Source of the DNA: JBHJGU01 sp050331475
GTDB lineage: Bacteria > Pseudomonadota > Alphaproteobacteria > Caulobacterales > Maricaulaceae
Length of the DNA: 64,000 nt
Assembly: GCA_050331475.1 (NCBI GenBank)
Contig: JBHJGU010000049.1
Location: 1 to 64,000 of the forward strand
Reading direction: 5' to 3'
Positions within the stretch are counted from its first letter, which is position 1; the number at the start of each line of letters is the position of its first letter. The position numbers and the translations under genes were made by a program. Positions 42,651-50,560 of the stretch are shown here, in pieces. The notes under the pieces were generated by a model, which had not been told where the DNA came from, ran no database searches, and saw only the letters and a list, made by a program, of their open reading frames with translations.

Positions 42651-44149
42651 GGCAGCGGAACCGGATCGTTGGACAGGCTGCGCAGATAGGCTACCAGATT
42701 GGCCCGATCCGTTTCGTCCTTGATCCCGCCAAACGCCATGGTCGTGCCTTGCACAATGCCACGCGGGTTTTCGAGATATTCGTAAAGTTGCTCGACGGTC
42801 CAAACCTCGCCGAAATTCTTCATCGCCGCGGAATAGCGGAAGCCTTCCACGGAACCCGAAGTCCGCCCCACCACATTCCAGAGGTTGGGGCCAACGCGGT
42901 TGGGCGCGCCTTCAGCGACCGTGTGGCAGGCTTTGCAGCGTCCCGCGACCCGCTCGCCGGCGCTGACGTCGGCGGCCGCGACCAGCCGACCAATCTCTGA
43001 GCCCGGGGCGGGCGCGGCGGCGGCTTCGGTGGTTTCTTCAACGGTTTCGACTACGTCGTCGGCAGTCTCGATCACCTCTTCGGTGGCGTCCTCGGCAGCG
43101 TCCGCCACGTCTTCGGCTGCGTCGTCGGTGGCTTCGATGGCTTCTTCAACGGTCTCTTCAGCAGCGTCTGCCGCGGCGTCGGCGGCTTCCGTCACCTCTT
43201 CGGCGGCGTCCTCAGCAGCCTCGGCGGCGTCCTCAGAAACTTCGGCGGCGGCGTCAGCCGTATCTTCGACGGTTTCAGCAACGTCCTCAGCGGCCGTCTC
43301 AAGGGTTTCCGCAGCGCCCGCAGCCGCATCCGCCGCGCCTTCGGTCACGGTTTCCGCCGTTTCCTCGACCGCGTCGACGGTGGCGTCAACGGTCTCAGCG
43401 GCCTCTCCCGTGGTGTCTTCGAGGACCGCTGCAACGGTTTCGGCGGCGTCTTCGGCCGTGTCCTCAGCGGAGGCTTCGATCACGCCCGCCTCTTCGATCG
43501 GCGCTTCAGCCGGGCTAAGGGTCTCAATCACCGCGCCGTCGGTTTCGACGATCGGCTCCGGCTCTTCGGCCGGTTCTACGGTTGTGGGCTCGGGCAGCGG
43601 CGCGGGGTCTGCGCTCAGCGTGCGCAGCCAACCGATCAGATTGGCCCGGTCCTCGGCTTCGCGCAGGCCCGCATAGGCCATGGATGTGCCTTCGATATAA
43701 TTGGCCGGCCCGGCGAGAAAGCCGTTGAGCCGTTCATAGGTCCAAGGCTGGTTAAAGCCCGCCAAAGCGTTGGAGTAGTTGAACCCCTCTTTGGAGCCCG
43801 ATGGCCGGTTGACGATGTTCCAAAGATTGGGACCAACCCGGTTCGCCCCGCCTTCGTTAAAGCTGTGGCACGCCGCGCACCGACCGGAGATCCGCTCGCC
43901 CGCATCCACGTCCGCTTGCAACAACAGGGTGGCGAAATCGAGTTCCGGCTCAGGCTCGGCCTCCGGCTCAGCACTGGCGCTCGACGCCGAACCGCCCAAG
44001 CTGTCATAGTCTAAACCTGCGACTTTATAAGCCGGTTCCTCAAGGGTTTCGCTGTGAAACAGGGAATGGCTGAATTCGTTCACGATGAAGGTGAACAAAC
44101 CCACCGCCAAAACCGCGCCGCCGAGTTTGCTGAACTCGAAATTATCCAT
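42647..44149 (-). CDS. Membrane-anchored two-haem c-type cytochrome with long acidic linker
   Basis: Electron carrier between the bc1 complex and oxidases, by analogy with CycM-type cytochromes. An N-terminal helix (9-25) anchors it facing the periplasm. Haem 1 binds CAACH (91-95) with Met ligand in GTSMAYAG (Met157); haem 2 binds CKACH (405-409) with Met in GTTMAFGG (Met471). The two domains are alike in order and wording (RVGPNLWN in both), so they arose by duplication. Between them, about residues 186-390, runs an Ala/Glu/Asp/Thr/Val repeat with hardly any other residue. 500 aa from ATG 44147-44149. Next to kdsB and pheA, where a single-domain cytochrome is usual. Confidence 0.9.
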   Translation of the reverse strand: MDNFEFSKLGGAVLAVGLFTFIVNEFSHSLFHSETLEEPAYKVAGLDYDSLGGSASSASAEPEAEPEPELDFATLLLQADVDAGERISGRCAACHSFNEGGANRVGPNLWNIVNRPSGSKEGFNYSNALAGFNQPWTYERLNGFLAGPANYIEGTSMAYAGLREAEDRANLIGWLRTLSADPAPLPEPTTVEPAEEPEPIVETDGAVIETLSPAEAPIEEAGVIEASAEDTAEDAAETVAAVLEDTTGEAAETVDATVDAVEETAETVTEGAADAAAGAAETLETAAEDVAETVEDTADAAAEVSEDAAEAAEDAAEEVTEAADAAADAAEETVEEAIEATDDAAEDVADAAEDATEEVIETADDVVETVEETTEAAAAPAPGSEIGRLVAAADVSAGERVAGRCKACHTVAEGAPNRVGPNLWNVVGRTSGSVEGFRYSAAMKNFGEVWTVEQLYEYLENPRGIVQGTTMAFGGIKDETDRANLVAYLRSLSNDPVPLP

Positions 44150-44318
44150 CGATCTTACGCCCTTTGATCTTGAGCTGCATCGTTGCGCTGCAGCGGACTT
44201 GCCCATTGTTCGCCAGGAGAGGTAGACGACCGAGGCCTCATGGCCAAGTCGTTTTCAGCATATCCTGAGACTTTTCTAAGCGTTCCAGGGCGTGCGAGGC
44301 CGGAAAGGAAAGGCGCTT

Positions 44319-45068
44319 ATGACTGCGGTTGTGCTGATACCGGCGCGGTTGGCGTCTCAACGGCTGCCGAACAAACCGCTCTTGCCGGTCGCCGGGCGCG
44401 CCTTGATCCTGCGGGTCGTCGATGTGGCGCGCGCGGCGGGCCTTGGCGAGCCGATTGTGGCGTGTGGAGACGCCGCTATCGCCGAGGCGGTGCGCGCTGA
44501 GGGCGGTCGCGCCGTTCTGACAGATTCGGGCCTGCCGTCGGGGACAGACCGGGTTCGCGCGGCGTTAGCGGAGATCGATCCGCAAGGCGCGCTGGACCCG
44601 ATCATCAATCTTCAGGGCGACTTGCCGTTACTGCCCGCCGCGGCGCTGACCGCTTTGCTCGAGGCCTTAGCGGCGGATCCGGAGGCGGGGATGGCGACGC
44701 TCGCCGCGCCGAGCGATGACCCCGAGGAGCGCCAGAACCCCAACGTCGTCAAAGCGGTGCTTGCGCGCCGTGCGCCGCCGCGCCCCGCACGCGCGCTCTA
44801 CTTCACCCGCGCGCCCGCGCCCTGGGGCAACGGGCCGATCCATCACCATATCGGGGTTTACGCCTATCGCCGGACCGTGCTGGAGCAGATTTGCGCGCTC
44901 GACCCCTCTCCGCTCGAGCGCCGCGAACGGCTTGAGCAATTGCGCGCGCTGGAGGCCGGTGTCTCGATCGCTGTCGCCGAACTCGCCAAGGCGACTTTCG
45001 GCGTTGACACCGCAGGCGATCTCGCGCGCGCTAGCGCGGAGTTCCAAGAGCGGGAGAATGAGTTATGA
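44319..45068 (+). CDS. kdsB: 3-deoxy-manno-octulosonate cytidylyltransferase
   Basis: Activates Kdo as CMP-Kdo for lipopolysaccharide core synthesis. N-terminal nucleotide site IPARLASQRLPNKPLLPVAG, the NLQGDLPLL metal-binding motif, TLAAP and NPNVVKAV in the middle, and HHHIGVYAYRR with the RERLEQLRALE region near the end match KdsB. 249 aa. ATG 44319 has AAAGGAAAGG upstream; the reading from 44292 is rejected. Its stop overlaps the pheA ATG by 4 nt. Confidence 0.94.
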   Translation: MTAVVLIPARLASQRLPNKPLLPVAGRALILRVVDVARAAGLGEPIVACGDAAIAEAVRAEGGRAVLTDSGLPSGTDRVRAALAEIDPQGALDPIINLQGDLPLLPAAALTALLEALAADPEAGMATLAAPSDDPEERQNPNVVKAVLARRAPPRPARALYFTRAPAPWGNGPIHHHIGVYAYRRTVLEQICALDPSPLERRERLEQLRALEAGVSIAVAELAKATFGVDTAGDLARASAEFQERENEL

Positions 45069-45934
45069 CCAAACCATCGCAAATCGCTTATCAGGGCGAG
45101 CCCGGCGCGTTTTCGCATTTGGCGTGCGCCAAAGCGCGGCCCGATCATATCGCGCTGCCGTGCGCCACCTTCGAGGACGCGATCGCCGCCGTGCAGGACG
45201 GCCGCGCAGAGTTAGCCATGCTGCCGGTCGAGAATTCCGTCGCGGGGCGGGTGACGGACATCCACCATTTGCTGCCCGATTCTGACCTGTCGATCATCGG
45301 CGAGTTCTTTTTGCCCCTACGTTTGCAGCTCATGGCGCCGAAAGGGGCTGATCTGGCGGATTTGGCGCAGGTGCGCAGCCACGCCATGGCCTTGGGCCAG
45401 TGCCGCCGGTTTATCGCCCAACACGCCCTGAAAAAGCTGACCGCGGCGGACACTGCGGGTGCGGCGCGCCAAGTGGCCGAACGGGGGGACGCCCGTGAGG
45501 CGGCGCTCGCCTCCGAACTCGCCGCTGAAATTTACGGGCTCGACATTCTAGAGCGCGACGTGGAGGACGCCGCCCATAACACCACCCGGTTCCTGATCAT
45601 GGCGCGCGAACCCGCTGATCCCGAGCCGGACAGCGCCTGTGTCACCACCTTCGTCTTCCAAGTGCGCAACGTGCCCGCGGCGTTGTTCAAGGCGTTAGGC
45701 GGGTTCGCCACCAATGGGGTGAACATCACCAAGCTGGAGAGTTACCAGGAGGACGGCACCTTCCTCGCCAGTCGCTTTTATGCAGACGCAGAGGGACGCC
45801 CCGATAACCGCGCTTTCAGCTTGGCGTTGGAGGAATTGGGGTTTTTCAGTAATCGCGTGAAGGTGCTCGGGGTCTATCCCGCCCATCCCTACCGCTTTGA
45901 AGCGCGTCGGTTCCGTACCCCCGCACAGTCTTAA
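45065..45934 (+). CDS. pheA: Prephenate dehydratase
   Basis: Makes phenylpyruvate from prephenate, the committed step to phenylalanine. The catalytic domain shows IAYQGEPGAFSH at the N terminus, LPVENSVAGRV, and NTTRFLI; the C-terminal ACT domain (ALFKALGGFATNGVNITKLES) senses phenylalanine. The mono-functional form, 289 aa, has no chorismate mutase domain. ESRP of enterobacterial PheA is ESYQ here, as in other alphaproteobacteria. Coupled to kdsB by an ATGA overlap. Confidence 0.95.
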   Translation: MTKPSQIAYQGEPGAFSHLACAKARPDHIALPCATFEDAIAAVQDGRAELAMLPVENSVAGRVTDIHHLLPDSDLSIIGEFFLPLRLQLMAPKGADLADLAQVRSHAMALGQCRRFIAQHALKKLTAADTAGAARQVAERGDAREAALASELAAEIYGLDILERDVEDAAHNTTRFLIMAREPADPEPDSACVTTFVFQVRNVPAALFKALGGFATNGVNITKLESYQEDGTFLASRFYADAEGRPDNRAFSLALEELGFFSNRVKVLGVYPAHPYRFEARRFRTPAQS

Positions 45935-46079
45935 GCCGGGGCCGCGACCAAGCCCCGAGCGCTCGCTCACTTTTTTGCGAAGGGTTAATGCGCTTGGTTC
46001 CCGCGCGCCCATGTATCTGCCAGGCGACGCTCGCCTGACGCGCCGTCCCGGCGCGCCTCTTTAAACTGAGGAGGCTTCT

Positions 46080-46634
46080 ATGACCGAATTCACACTCTTT
46101 GACGAAACCAACGCTCCCGAAGGCTCTCGCGCGATCCTGGAGGGCGCCAAAAAACAGCTCGGCTTCGTGCCAAACCTTTATGCGGCGTTTTCCGCCAGCC
46201 CGCCGGTGCTGGAAGCGTACACCACGTTGAGCGGGTTGCTGGGCAAGACCAGTTTTTCGCCCACCGAACAGCAAGTCGTCATGATGACGGCTAATTTCGA
46301 GCACAACTGCGAATACTGCATGGCTGCGCACTCGGTCATCTCAAAAATGCAAGACGTACCAGCGGATGTGCTCGACGCCTTGCGCACCGGTGCAGCGATC
46401 CCTGATGCCAAACTCGAAGCTTTGCGGGTGTTCACCCGCGCTGTGCTTCAAGAGCGCGGATGGGTGTCTAAAGACACGGTCGAGACGTTCTTAGCGGCGG
46501 GCTACACTCAAGCCAATGTGCTCGACGTGATCTTGGGCCTCGCGATTAAGACCTTGTCGAACTACACCAACCACATTGTGGAAACGCGGGTGGACGACGC
46601 CTTCGTCGGTCAGGCGTGGACCAAGCCGGAATAA
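46080..46634 (+). CDS. AhpD-like carboxymuconolactone decarboxylase family protein
   Basis: Probable thiol peroxidase-type or stress-related protein. The CMD fold has EHNCEYCMAAHSVIS, with the Cys-x2-Cys-x3-His arrangement that is catalytic in AhpD. Upstream KKQLGFVPNLYAAFSASPPVLEAY is the usual preface. 184 aa. ATG follows GAGGAGG by 6 nt, an excellent ribosome binding site, suggesting strong translation. It may share a transcript with the YHS protein 85 nt downstream, which ends at a good terminator. Reaction and partner are not known. Confidence 0.86.
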   Translation: MTEFTLFDETNAPEGSRAILEGAKKQLGFVPNLYAAFSASPPVLEAYTTLSGLLGKTSFSPTEQQVVMMTANFEHNCEYCMAAHSVISKMQDVPADVLDALRTGAAIPDAKLEALRVFTRAVLQERGWVSKDTVETFLAAGYTQANVLDVILGLAIKTLSNYTNHIVETRVDDAFVGQAWTKPE

Positions 46635-46719
46635 CGTTAAAGCGATCGCCTCCTCCCGCGGCGCCGATTGCATGGGCGCTGCGGGACCGATCGCCGTCTC
46701 TAAAAAACGAGGATACTCA

Positions 46720-47208
46720 ATGTCGTTTTTGAAAACCGCCCTGACTACATTGGCTGGCGCGCTCGCCTTCGCTGGCGCTGCATTCGCTGGTGAAATCAAC
46801 ATCGCCAAAGGCGAAACCTACGCCCTGCAGGGCTATGACACGGTGGCCTACCACACCGTGGGCGAGGCCACCGAAGGCGACACCGCCTACACCGCGCAAT
46901 ACAAAGGGGAAACTTGGTTGTTCGCCTCGGCGGACAACCGCGATCTTTTTAAAGCCGAGCCGGCGAAATACGCCCCCGCCTATGGCGGACACTGCGCGTT
47001 CGGCGCGTCGGTGAACCGGTTGTTCGACGGCGACCCGGAAGCCTGGCAAATCGTTGACGGCCAGCTTTACGTCAACAAAGACAAGGGCATCCTGAAGCGT
47101 TGGCAGAAAGACATCCCCGGCAATTTGGAGAAATCCGAAGCCAATTGGCCGGGTCTGCGCGCCGAATTGGTCGCCGACGCGTCGCCGGCTCTGGGTGGCG
47201 GCAGCTAA
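46720..47208 (+). CDS. Exported YHS-domain protein
   Basis: Periplasmic protein of 162 aa with a signal peptide ending GAAFA. The YHS region is GYDTVAYHTVGEATEGDTAYTAQYKGETWLFAS followed by FKAEPAKYAPAYGGHCAFGAS; the Cys, His and the Tyr-Ala-Pro-Tyr-Gly-Gly pattern are typical of YHS proteins thought to bind metal. The C terminus has a WPGL segment. ATG 46720 after a GAGGATA-like site; the reading from 46576 is rejected. Function is unknown; metal delivery is a family guess. Confidence 0.82.
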   Translation: MSFLKTALTTLAGALAFAGAAFAGEINIAKGETYALQGYDTVAYHTVGEATEGDTAYTAQYKGETWLFASADNRDLFKAEPAKYAPAYGGHCAFGASVNRLFDGDPEAWQIVDGQLYVNKDKGILKRWQKDIPGNLEKSEANWPGLRAELVADASPALGGGS

Positions 47209-47260
47209 GTCCGCCCGCAATCAACGCGAAGGCCCCTGGCCTTGACCCAGCCTCTTAACG

Positions 47261-47296
47261 CGCCCCGGTGAAACCTTCGCCGGGGCGTTGTTATTT
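47261..47296 (+). terminator. Intrinsic terminator after the YHS gene
   Basis: CGCCCCGG at 47261-47268 pairs perfectly with CCGGGGCG at 47280-47287 around an 11-nt loop, followed by TTGTTATTT. It separates the YHS gene from the convergent nudC. Confidence 0.8.
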
Positions 47297-47299
47297 CGC

Positions 47300-48199
47300 T
47301 CAGCCCAATGCCCATTGCTTGATCAATTGGTGGGCGATGGCGAGCGGCGGGGGGATCGAGCATACCGGGTGGGTTTGCGCGAGCAACGCGCGCGCCTCGG
47401 CTCGGGCGAACCAGCGGGCATCCTCAAGCTCTTGATCGTCCAAGGACACGGTACGGTCTTCGGTTTCGGCCATTAGCCCGACCATAAGCGAGGAGGGAAA
47501 CGGCCAGGGCTGGCTCAGTGCATAGCGCACCGCGCCGATGCGCACCCCGGCTTCCTCGAAACTTTCGCGCCGACACGCCTCCTCAAGGGTTTCCCCCGGC
47601 TCCACAAAGCCCGCTAAGCAGGAATACATACCTGCGGGCCAATTGTTCTGGCGGCCGAGCAAAACATTGTCCCCGCGAATAATCGCCATGATCACCACTG
47701 GGTCGACCCGGGGAAAGTGATCGGCGCCGCAAGCCGGGCAACTGCGCTTGGCGCCGCCTTCGGCCAGTTCGGTCGGCGCGCCGCAGACCGCGCAAAACAA
47801 GTGTTTGGCGTGCCAACCCAAGAGCGATTTGGCGTGGCCCAACAGCGCGGCGTCTTGGGGCTCCAGACGCGTAGCGGCGGCGCGCATGTTTTCAAACGCC
47901 CCAAACGGCGCAAGCGGGAAGTCCTCGCGGCTCGCTATGGGCGCGGCGAGTACGGGCCCCACCCCATCGCGGCCCAACAGCAAAACGCCCGGCTCCGCCA
48001 GAGTCAAAGCCGCAAGCCCGGCTTGGTTGACAAAGCCCGGCGCGCCCTCGGTCAAGATGAACGGATCACCCTCATGGAGCACCACCGCGCGGGCTTGCGG
48101 GTGGGCCAATTGTTCGGCCACCCAGGCGCGGTCTTTGCGCTTTGGCGCGCAGCGATCAAGCGGCGCGCCAGCGAAGGCGATGAGCGGATCACACGGCAT
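47300..48199 (-). CDS. nudC: NAD(+)/NADH diphosphatase NudC
   Basis: Hydrolyses NADH and can remove the NAD cap from RNA. The N-terminal half is variable; a zinc ribbon (FCAVCGAPT ... CPACGADHFPR) precedes the Nudix domain, whose box reads GFVEPGETLEEACRRESFEEAG and is followed by the SQPWPFPSSLMVGL motif specific to NudC. 299 aa. ATG at 48197-48199. Monocistronic on the minus strand, opposite to the SRP RNA, whose promoter lies 59 nt from its start. Confidence 0.94.
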   Translation of the reverse strand: MPCDPLIAFAGAPLDRCAPKRKDRAWVAEQLAHPQARAVVLHEGDPFILTEGAPGFVNQAGLAALTLAEPGVLLLGRDGVGPVLAAPIASREDFPLAPFGAFENMRAAATRLEPQDAALLGHAKSLLGWHAKHLFCAVCGAPTELAEGGAKRSCPACGADHFPRVDPVVIMAIIRGDNVLLGRQNNWPAGMYSCLAGFVEPGETLEEACRRESFEEAGVRIGAVRYALSQPWPFPSSLMVGLMAETEDRTVSLDDQELEDARWFARAEARALLAQTHPVCSIPPPLAIAHQLIKQWALG

Positions 48200-48257
48200 G
48201 TTCGCACCCTAGCGCGAGTCGGGGTGCGCGGCCGCCGAAATCGTCCGCAGCCCACCC

Positions 48258-48286
48258 TTGCCAGGCCGCGGCGTGGGCATGATATA
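48258..48286 (+). promoter_or_regulatory. Promoter of the SRP RNA
   Basis: TTGCCA at 48258-48263, a 17-nt spacer, and GATATA at 48281-48286. It places the start about 7 nt later, at the first G of the RNA near 48294. Confidence 0.65.
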
Positions 48287-48293
48287 CCGTCGT

Positions 48294-48389
48294 GGGAGAT
48301 CGGCGGCGGACGTGCGCCTTGTGAACCCGGTCAGGTCCGGAAGGAAGCAGCCGTAGCGAGTTTCCGCCCGGGTCGTCGTCCGATCTCTC
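48294..48389 (+). ncRNA. ffs: Signal recognition particle RNA, small (4.5S) type
   Basis: About 96 nt. The outer stem is GAGATCGG with CCGATCTC; the conserved Ffh-binding domain is present as GGTCAGGTCCGGAAGGAAGC followed by AGCCGTAGCGAG, including the GGAA tetraloop-type hairpin and asymmetric loop. It works with Ffh to target membrane proteins. It lies upstream of dnaX, ybaB and recR, a common order, but several small genes come between. Confidence 0.95.
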
Positions 48390-48548
48390 GCCTTTCCCGA
48401 AATCCTTGAGCCCCATCAGACCGTTAGAGACAGGTTCTACTGACGGATCGATTTTTCGTGACATAAGGTAAAAAATATCATACATTATGTCGTGTGGAAT
48501 CGACGTCGAGACGGTATTGTTTGACGTCTCAATCAATGGAGCTTGGAC

Positions 48549-48797
48549 ATGCAAGGGTGGTCGCAAATCGCGTTTCGGGAGAAAATCGCCTGGTTATCCT
48601 TGATCGCGACCGGCGCGGTTTTGGTGTTTGTCTTCTCACCGCCGCCTGAGGATGTGGGCGCGCATTGGACCTGGTCGAAATTCGTTGTCGGCGCGGGGAT
48701 TATGATCGTCGTGATGATTGTGGGCGCCGCGCTGATCGCTCTCACCAGCCGCTCTGACGCCAACGCGCCCGCTGATGAGCGCGAACAAATCATTTAA
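48549..48797 (+). CDS. Small membrane protein, first gene of an XRE mini-operon
   Basis: Not a recognised family. 82 aa with two transmembrane segments (about 15-32 and 44-66), a short Pro-rich loop SPPPEDVGAHWTW between, and a charged C-terminal tail DANAPADEREQII. ATG 48549 has GGAG 7 nt upstream. The TTG start of the next gene follows its stop directly, and that gene overlaps an XRE regulator. Short membrane proteins paired with YozG-like regulators occur in many bacteria, but their job is unknown. Confidence 0.72.
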   Translation: MQGWSQIAFREKIAWLSLIATGAVLVFVFSPPPEDVGAHWTWSKFVVGAGIMIVVMIVGAALIALTSRSDANAPADEREQII

Positions 48798-48974
48798 TTG
48801 AAAGCCACAGCATGGTCCCAGGGCGTGTTCAAAATCGGCTGCGTGGGCGTTGCGGTGGGGCTGTTCATGGGGCTCAACCCGGTGGGTATGGCCAACCATT
48901 TGATCCTCGCCTTTATCGTGGCGGAGTTTATCCGCTTCGCCTGCCAGATCGCGCTTTACCGCAAGGGCGTCTGA
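48798..48974 (+). CDS. Small membrane protein, second gene of the mini-operon (TTG start)
   Basis: 58 aa, starting at a TTG directly after the previous TAA. Two hydrophobic segments (VFKIGCVGVAVGLFMGL and the stretch ANHLILAFIVAEFI) with two Cys, and a basic end YRKGV. The last base of its stop is the first base of the regulator's ATG (TGATG). No canonical ribosome binding site of its own; it should be translated by coupling with the gene before. It is too short to have a recognisable domain, but the tight packing between two genes supports it. Confidence 0.7.
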   Translation: MKATAWSQGVFKIGCVGVAVGLFMGLNPVGMANHLILAFIVAEFIRFACQIALYRKGV

Positions 48975-49192
48975 TGGCCGAGCATCGGATCTCCAACCGC
49001 ATCCGACGGCTGCGGTTCGACCATGACGAAATGACCCAGGCCGATCTCGCCGCGCGGATCGGCGTCACCCGGCAAACCGTCAACGCCATTGAGGCGGGCA
49101 AATATTCGCCGTCTTTGGAGGTGGCGTTTCGTATTGCAGCCGTGTTCGGCGTTGGATTGGAGGAGGTGTTTCAATACGCCGTCGAAGCGTGA
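48974..49192 (+). CDS. XRE-family helix-turn-helix regulator (YozG-like)
   Basis: 72-aa DNA-binding protein made almost entirely of a Cro/CI-type helix-turn-helix: MTQADLAARIGVTRQTVNAIEAGKYSPSLEVAFRIAAVFG, with VGLEEVFQY as the last helix. Such tiny regulators sit beside small membrane proteins. It is the last gene of the mini-operon and probably represses it; the operator was not found. ATG overlaps the previous stop by 1 nt. Confidence 0.88.
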   Translation: MAEHRISNRIRRLRFDHDEMTQADLAARIGVTRQTVNAIEAGKYSPSLEVAFRIAAVFGVGLEEVFQYAVEA

Positions 49193-49334
49193 GAGCGCCC
49201 GGATGATCCTAACTCACGCAACGGTGATCAGTTGGCGCGCTGGCGGCCTCATAAGGTTCACAAAGCGCCCCCATCTGATCGGTTAAATCATAGGCGCATT
49301 GGTCTAAAACCCTCTTCTGTGAAAGGCGTCCGCT

Positions 49335-49493
49335 ATGAAGTCCGTGAGTTCCGCAACCCGCCTCGTCGCTGCTCTGGTGCTCGCCGCCGCGAGCCTGATC
49401 GGCTGCAACACCATCTCGGGCGCTGGGAAAGACGTTCAAGCGATCGGTCGCGGGGTGACGAAAGCCGCCGATACGGTGAAAGAGCAGTTTTAG
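49335..49493 (+). CDS. Entericidin-like lipoprotein
   Basis: 52 aa. Signal segment, lipobox LIGC, then NTISGAGKDVQAIGRGVTKAADTVKE, the entericidin EcnA/EcnB pattern in which a Cys-Asn-Thr start is followed by an amphipathic helix. In enterobacteria these are a bacteriolytic toxin and its antidote, but in alphaproteobacteria single copies are common and their role unknown. AAAGG 8 nt before ATG 49335. No second entericidin is near. Confidence 0.85.
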   Translation: MKSVSSATRLVAALVLAAASLIGCNTISGAGKDVQAIGRGVTKAADTVKEQF

Positions 49494-49518
49494 AGGCTTC
49501 CACCCCGTCGCAGCGCCG

Positions 49519-49968
49519 CTAATCCCCCGCGACGCGACGCCATTGGAACCGCCGCACTTGGCCGCCACTCATATCTGAAAGGGTCGCGGTCAACGTTGCG
49601 CCATCACGGGCGTAGACGATGCGTTGGGGGAAATCGTGATCGGGGTTCTCGAAACGGGCGGATTGGGCGTCATGGCGCACCAGGGTGAACGTCGTCCCTG
49701 ACCCGCCGCCCGGTTGGCCGACGAGGACCGTCTCCGATCCGATCTCAAGTCTTAAAAACTCAAACGCGACCGCTTCGCCGTTCCGGATGGTGCGGTTCAG
49801 CCCGAGCATGAGCCCGCCCTCGGGCTGGGTCCAAATTTCTTCACTGATCCGATTATCGGCTTCCGCACGCCAATGCCCCGCCAGCCAAGCGAGATCGGCG
49901 CCGTTCTCAGCGGCCGCCACTCCGGTGGCCCACAGTCCGCCGCACAAAGCCAACAAGCGAAGGTTCAT
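49519..49968 (-). CDS. Exported DUF6265-like protein
   Basis: 149 aa with a signal peptide ending VAAA. The body is a small beta-rich domain: LAWLAGHWRAEAD near the N terminus, PEGGLMLGLNRTIRNG, and FENPDHDFPQRIVYARDGATLTATLSD. This wording, with WLAGxW, EGGLMLG and ENPxHDFPQR, matches a family of periplasmic proteins of unknown function often annotated DUF6265. No catalytic residue stands out. ATG at 49966-49968. Its 3' end faces the entericidin gene. Confidence 0.8.
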   Translation of the reverse strand: MNLRLLALCGGLWATGVAAAENGADLAWLAGHWRAEADNRISEEIWTQPEGGLMLGLNRTIRNGEAVAFEFLRLEIGSETVLVGQPGGGSGTTFTLVRHDAQSARFENPDHDFPQRIVYARDGATLTATLSDMSGGQVRRFQWRRVAGD

Positions 49969-50047
49969 GGCCGCCTCCCAAACCGCGCCTCGGGATCATA
50001 ACGCGGCTTGGGAGGGGACACGACCGGGTTAGGACCCGCGCGCTGCG

Positions 50048-50153
50048 CTAGCGCGTTTTCAGCAAAAGTGTAAGCGGTTTTGCGGTTCGAAAACGGGACA
50101 AACCAGAGACTTAGAGCTGCTTCTCGACTCGGATTGACCCGAAGTGGCTCTAG
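50048..50153 (+). repeat. Dispersed CTAG-bounded repeat, copy 2
   Basis: A 106-bp element from CTAG 50048-50051 to CTAG 50150-50153. The first half (CTAGCGCG, then AAAAGTGTAAGCGGTTTT) matches copy 1 at 19907-19973; the second half has AGACTTAGAGC, then a stem-loop AGAGC ... GCTCT. It resembles a known dispersed alphaproteobacterial repeat. Its last four bases supply the TAG stop of the His-rich gene on the other strand. Confidence 0.6.
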
Positions 50154-50560
50154 GTCGACGCTTCGATCACCGTAACGGGGCCGTGATCGTCCACATGATC
50201 GCCATGGACGAAATGCAGCCTTCCGTCATGGATGAAATCAAAGTGGTCGCCATGTTGGACAACCGGGTGCGCGCCCGCGCTCAGGGTGTGGGCGTGCTCG
50301 CCATGGGCCACAGTGCTCACCAGCGCGTCGTCAGCCGGGTTCTCAGCGGTGACCGCCAGCGCGTGCTCATCCACATGGTCGCCTTGGACGTGGTGCAAAT
50401 GTCCATCATGGAGGTAGTCCATATGGCCTTCATGGGCGAGCCGGTCGTGCCCGCAGTCTGGGCCATGGGCGTGGGTGTGCGCGCCATGCACGATTTCGTG
50501 GGCTAAGACGGGGCCGGACATAAGACACCCGGCGGCAATAGCGAAGGTTAAGTGGTTCAT
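50150..50560 (-). CDS. Histidine-rich periplasmic protein, probable metal binder
   Basis: 136 aa with a signal peptide ending PVLA; 26 residues are His. The mature protein repeats a unit: LHDGHLHHVQGDHVDEH near residue 60 and IHDGRLHFVHGDHVDDH near 120, so it is an internal duplication. Such HxGDHxDxH sequences occur in proteins tied to zinc handling, so I infer Zn or Ni binding in the periplasm. No transporter is adjacent. ATG 50558-50560 is chosen over 50588-50590 for the signal peptide. An AT-rich palindrome lies 76-88 nt upstream. A repeat element forms its stop codon. Confidence 0.75.
   Translation of the reverse strand: MNHLTFAIAAGCLMSGPVLAHEIVHGAHTHAHGPDCGHDRLAHEGHMDYLHDGHLHHVQGDHVDEHALAVTAENPADDALVSTVAHGEHAHTLSAGAHPVVQHGDHFDFIHDGRLHFVHGDHVDDHGPVTVIEAST

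Noticed and set aside
43000..43520. Tandem repeat or CRISPR-like periodicity in the cytochrome region.
   Set aside because: It is coding repeat for an acidic linker; units vary in length and there are no spacers.
44165..44205. GTTGCGCTGCAGCG upstream of the cytochrome gene, like the PhaR-type motif at 9499.
   Set aside because: Only one copy, not a long palindrome, and the gene has no link to granules; probably chance.
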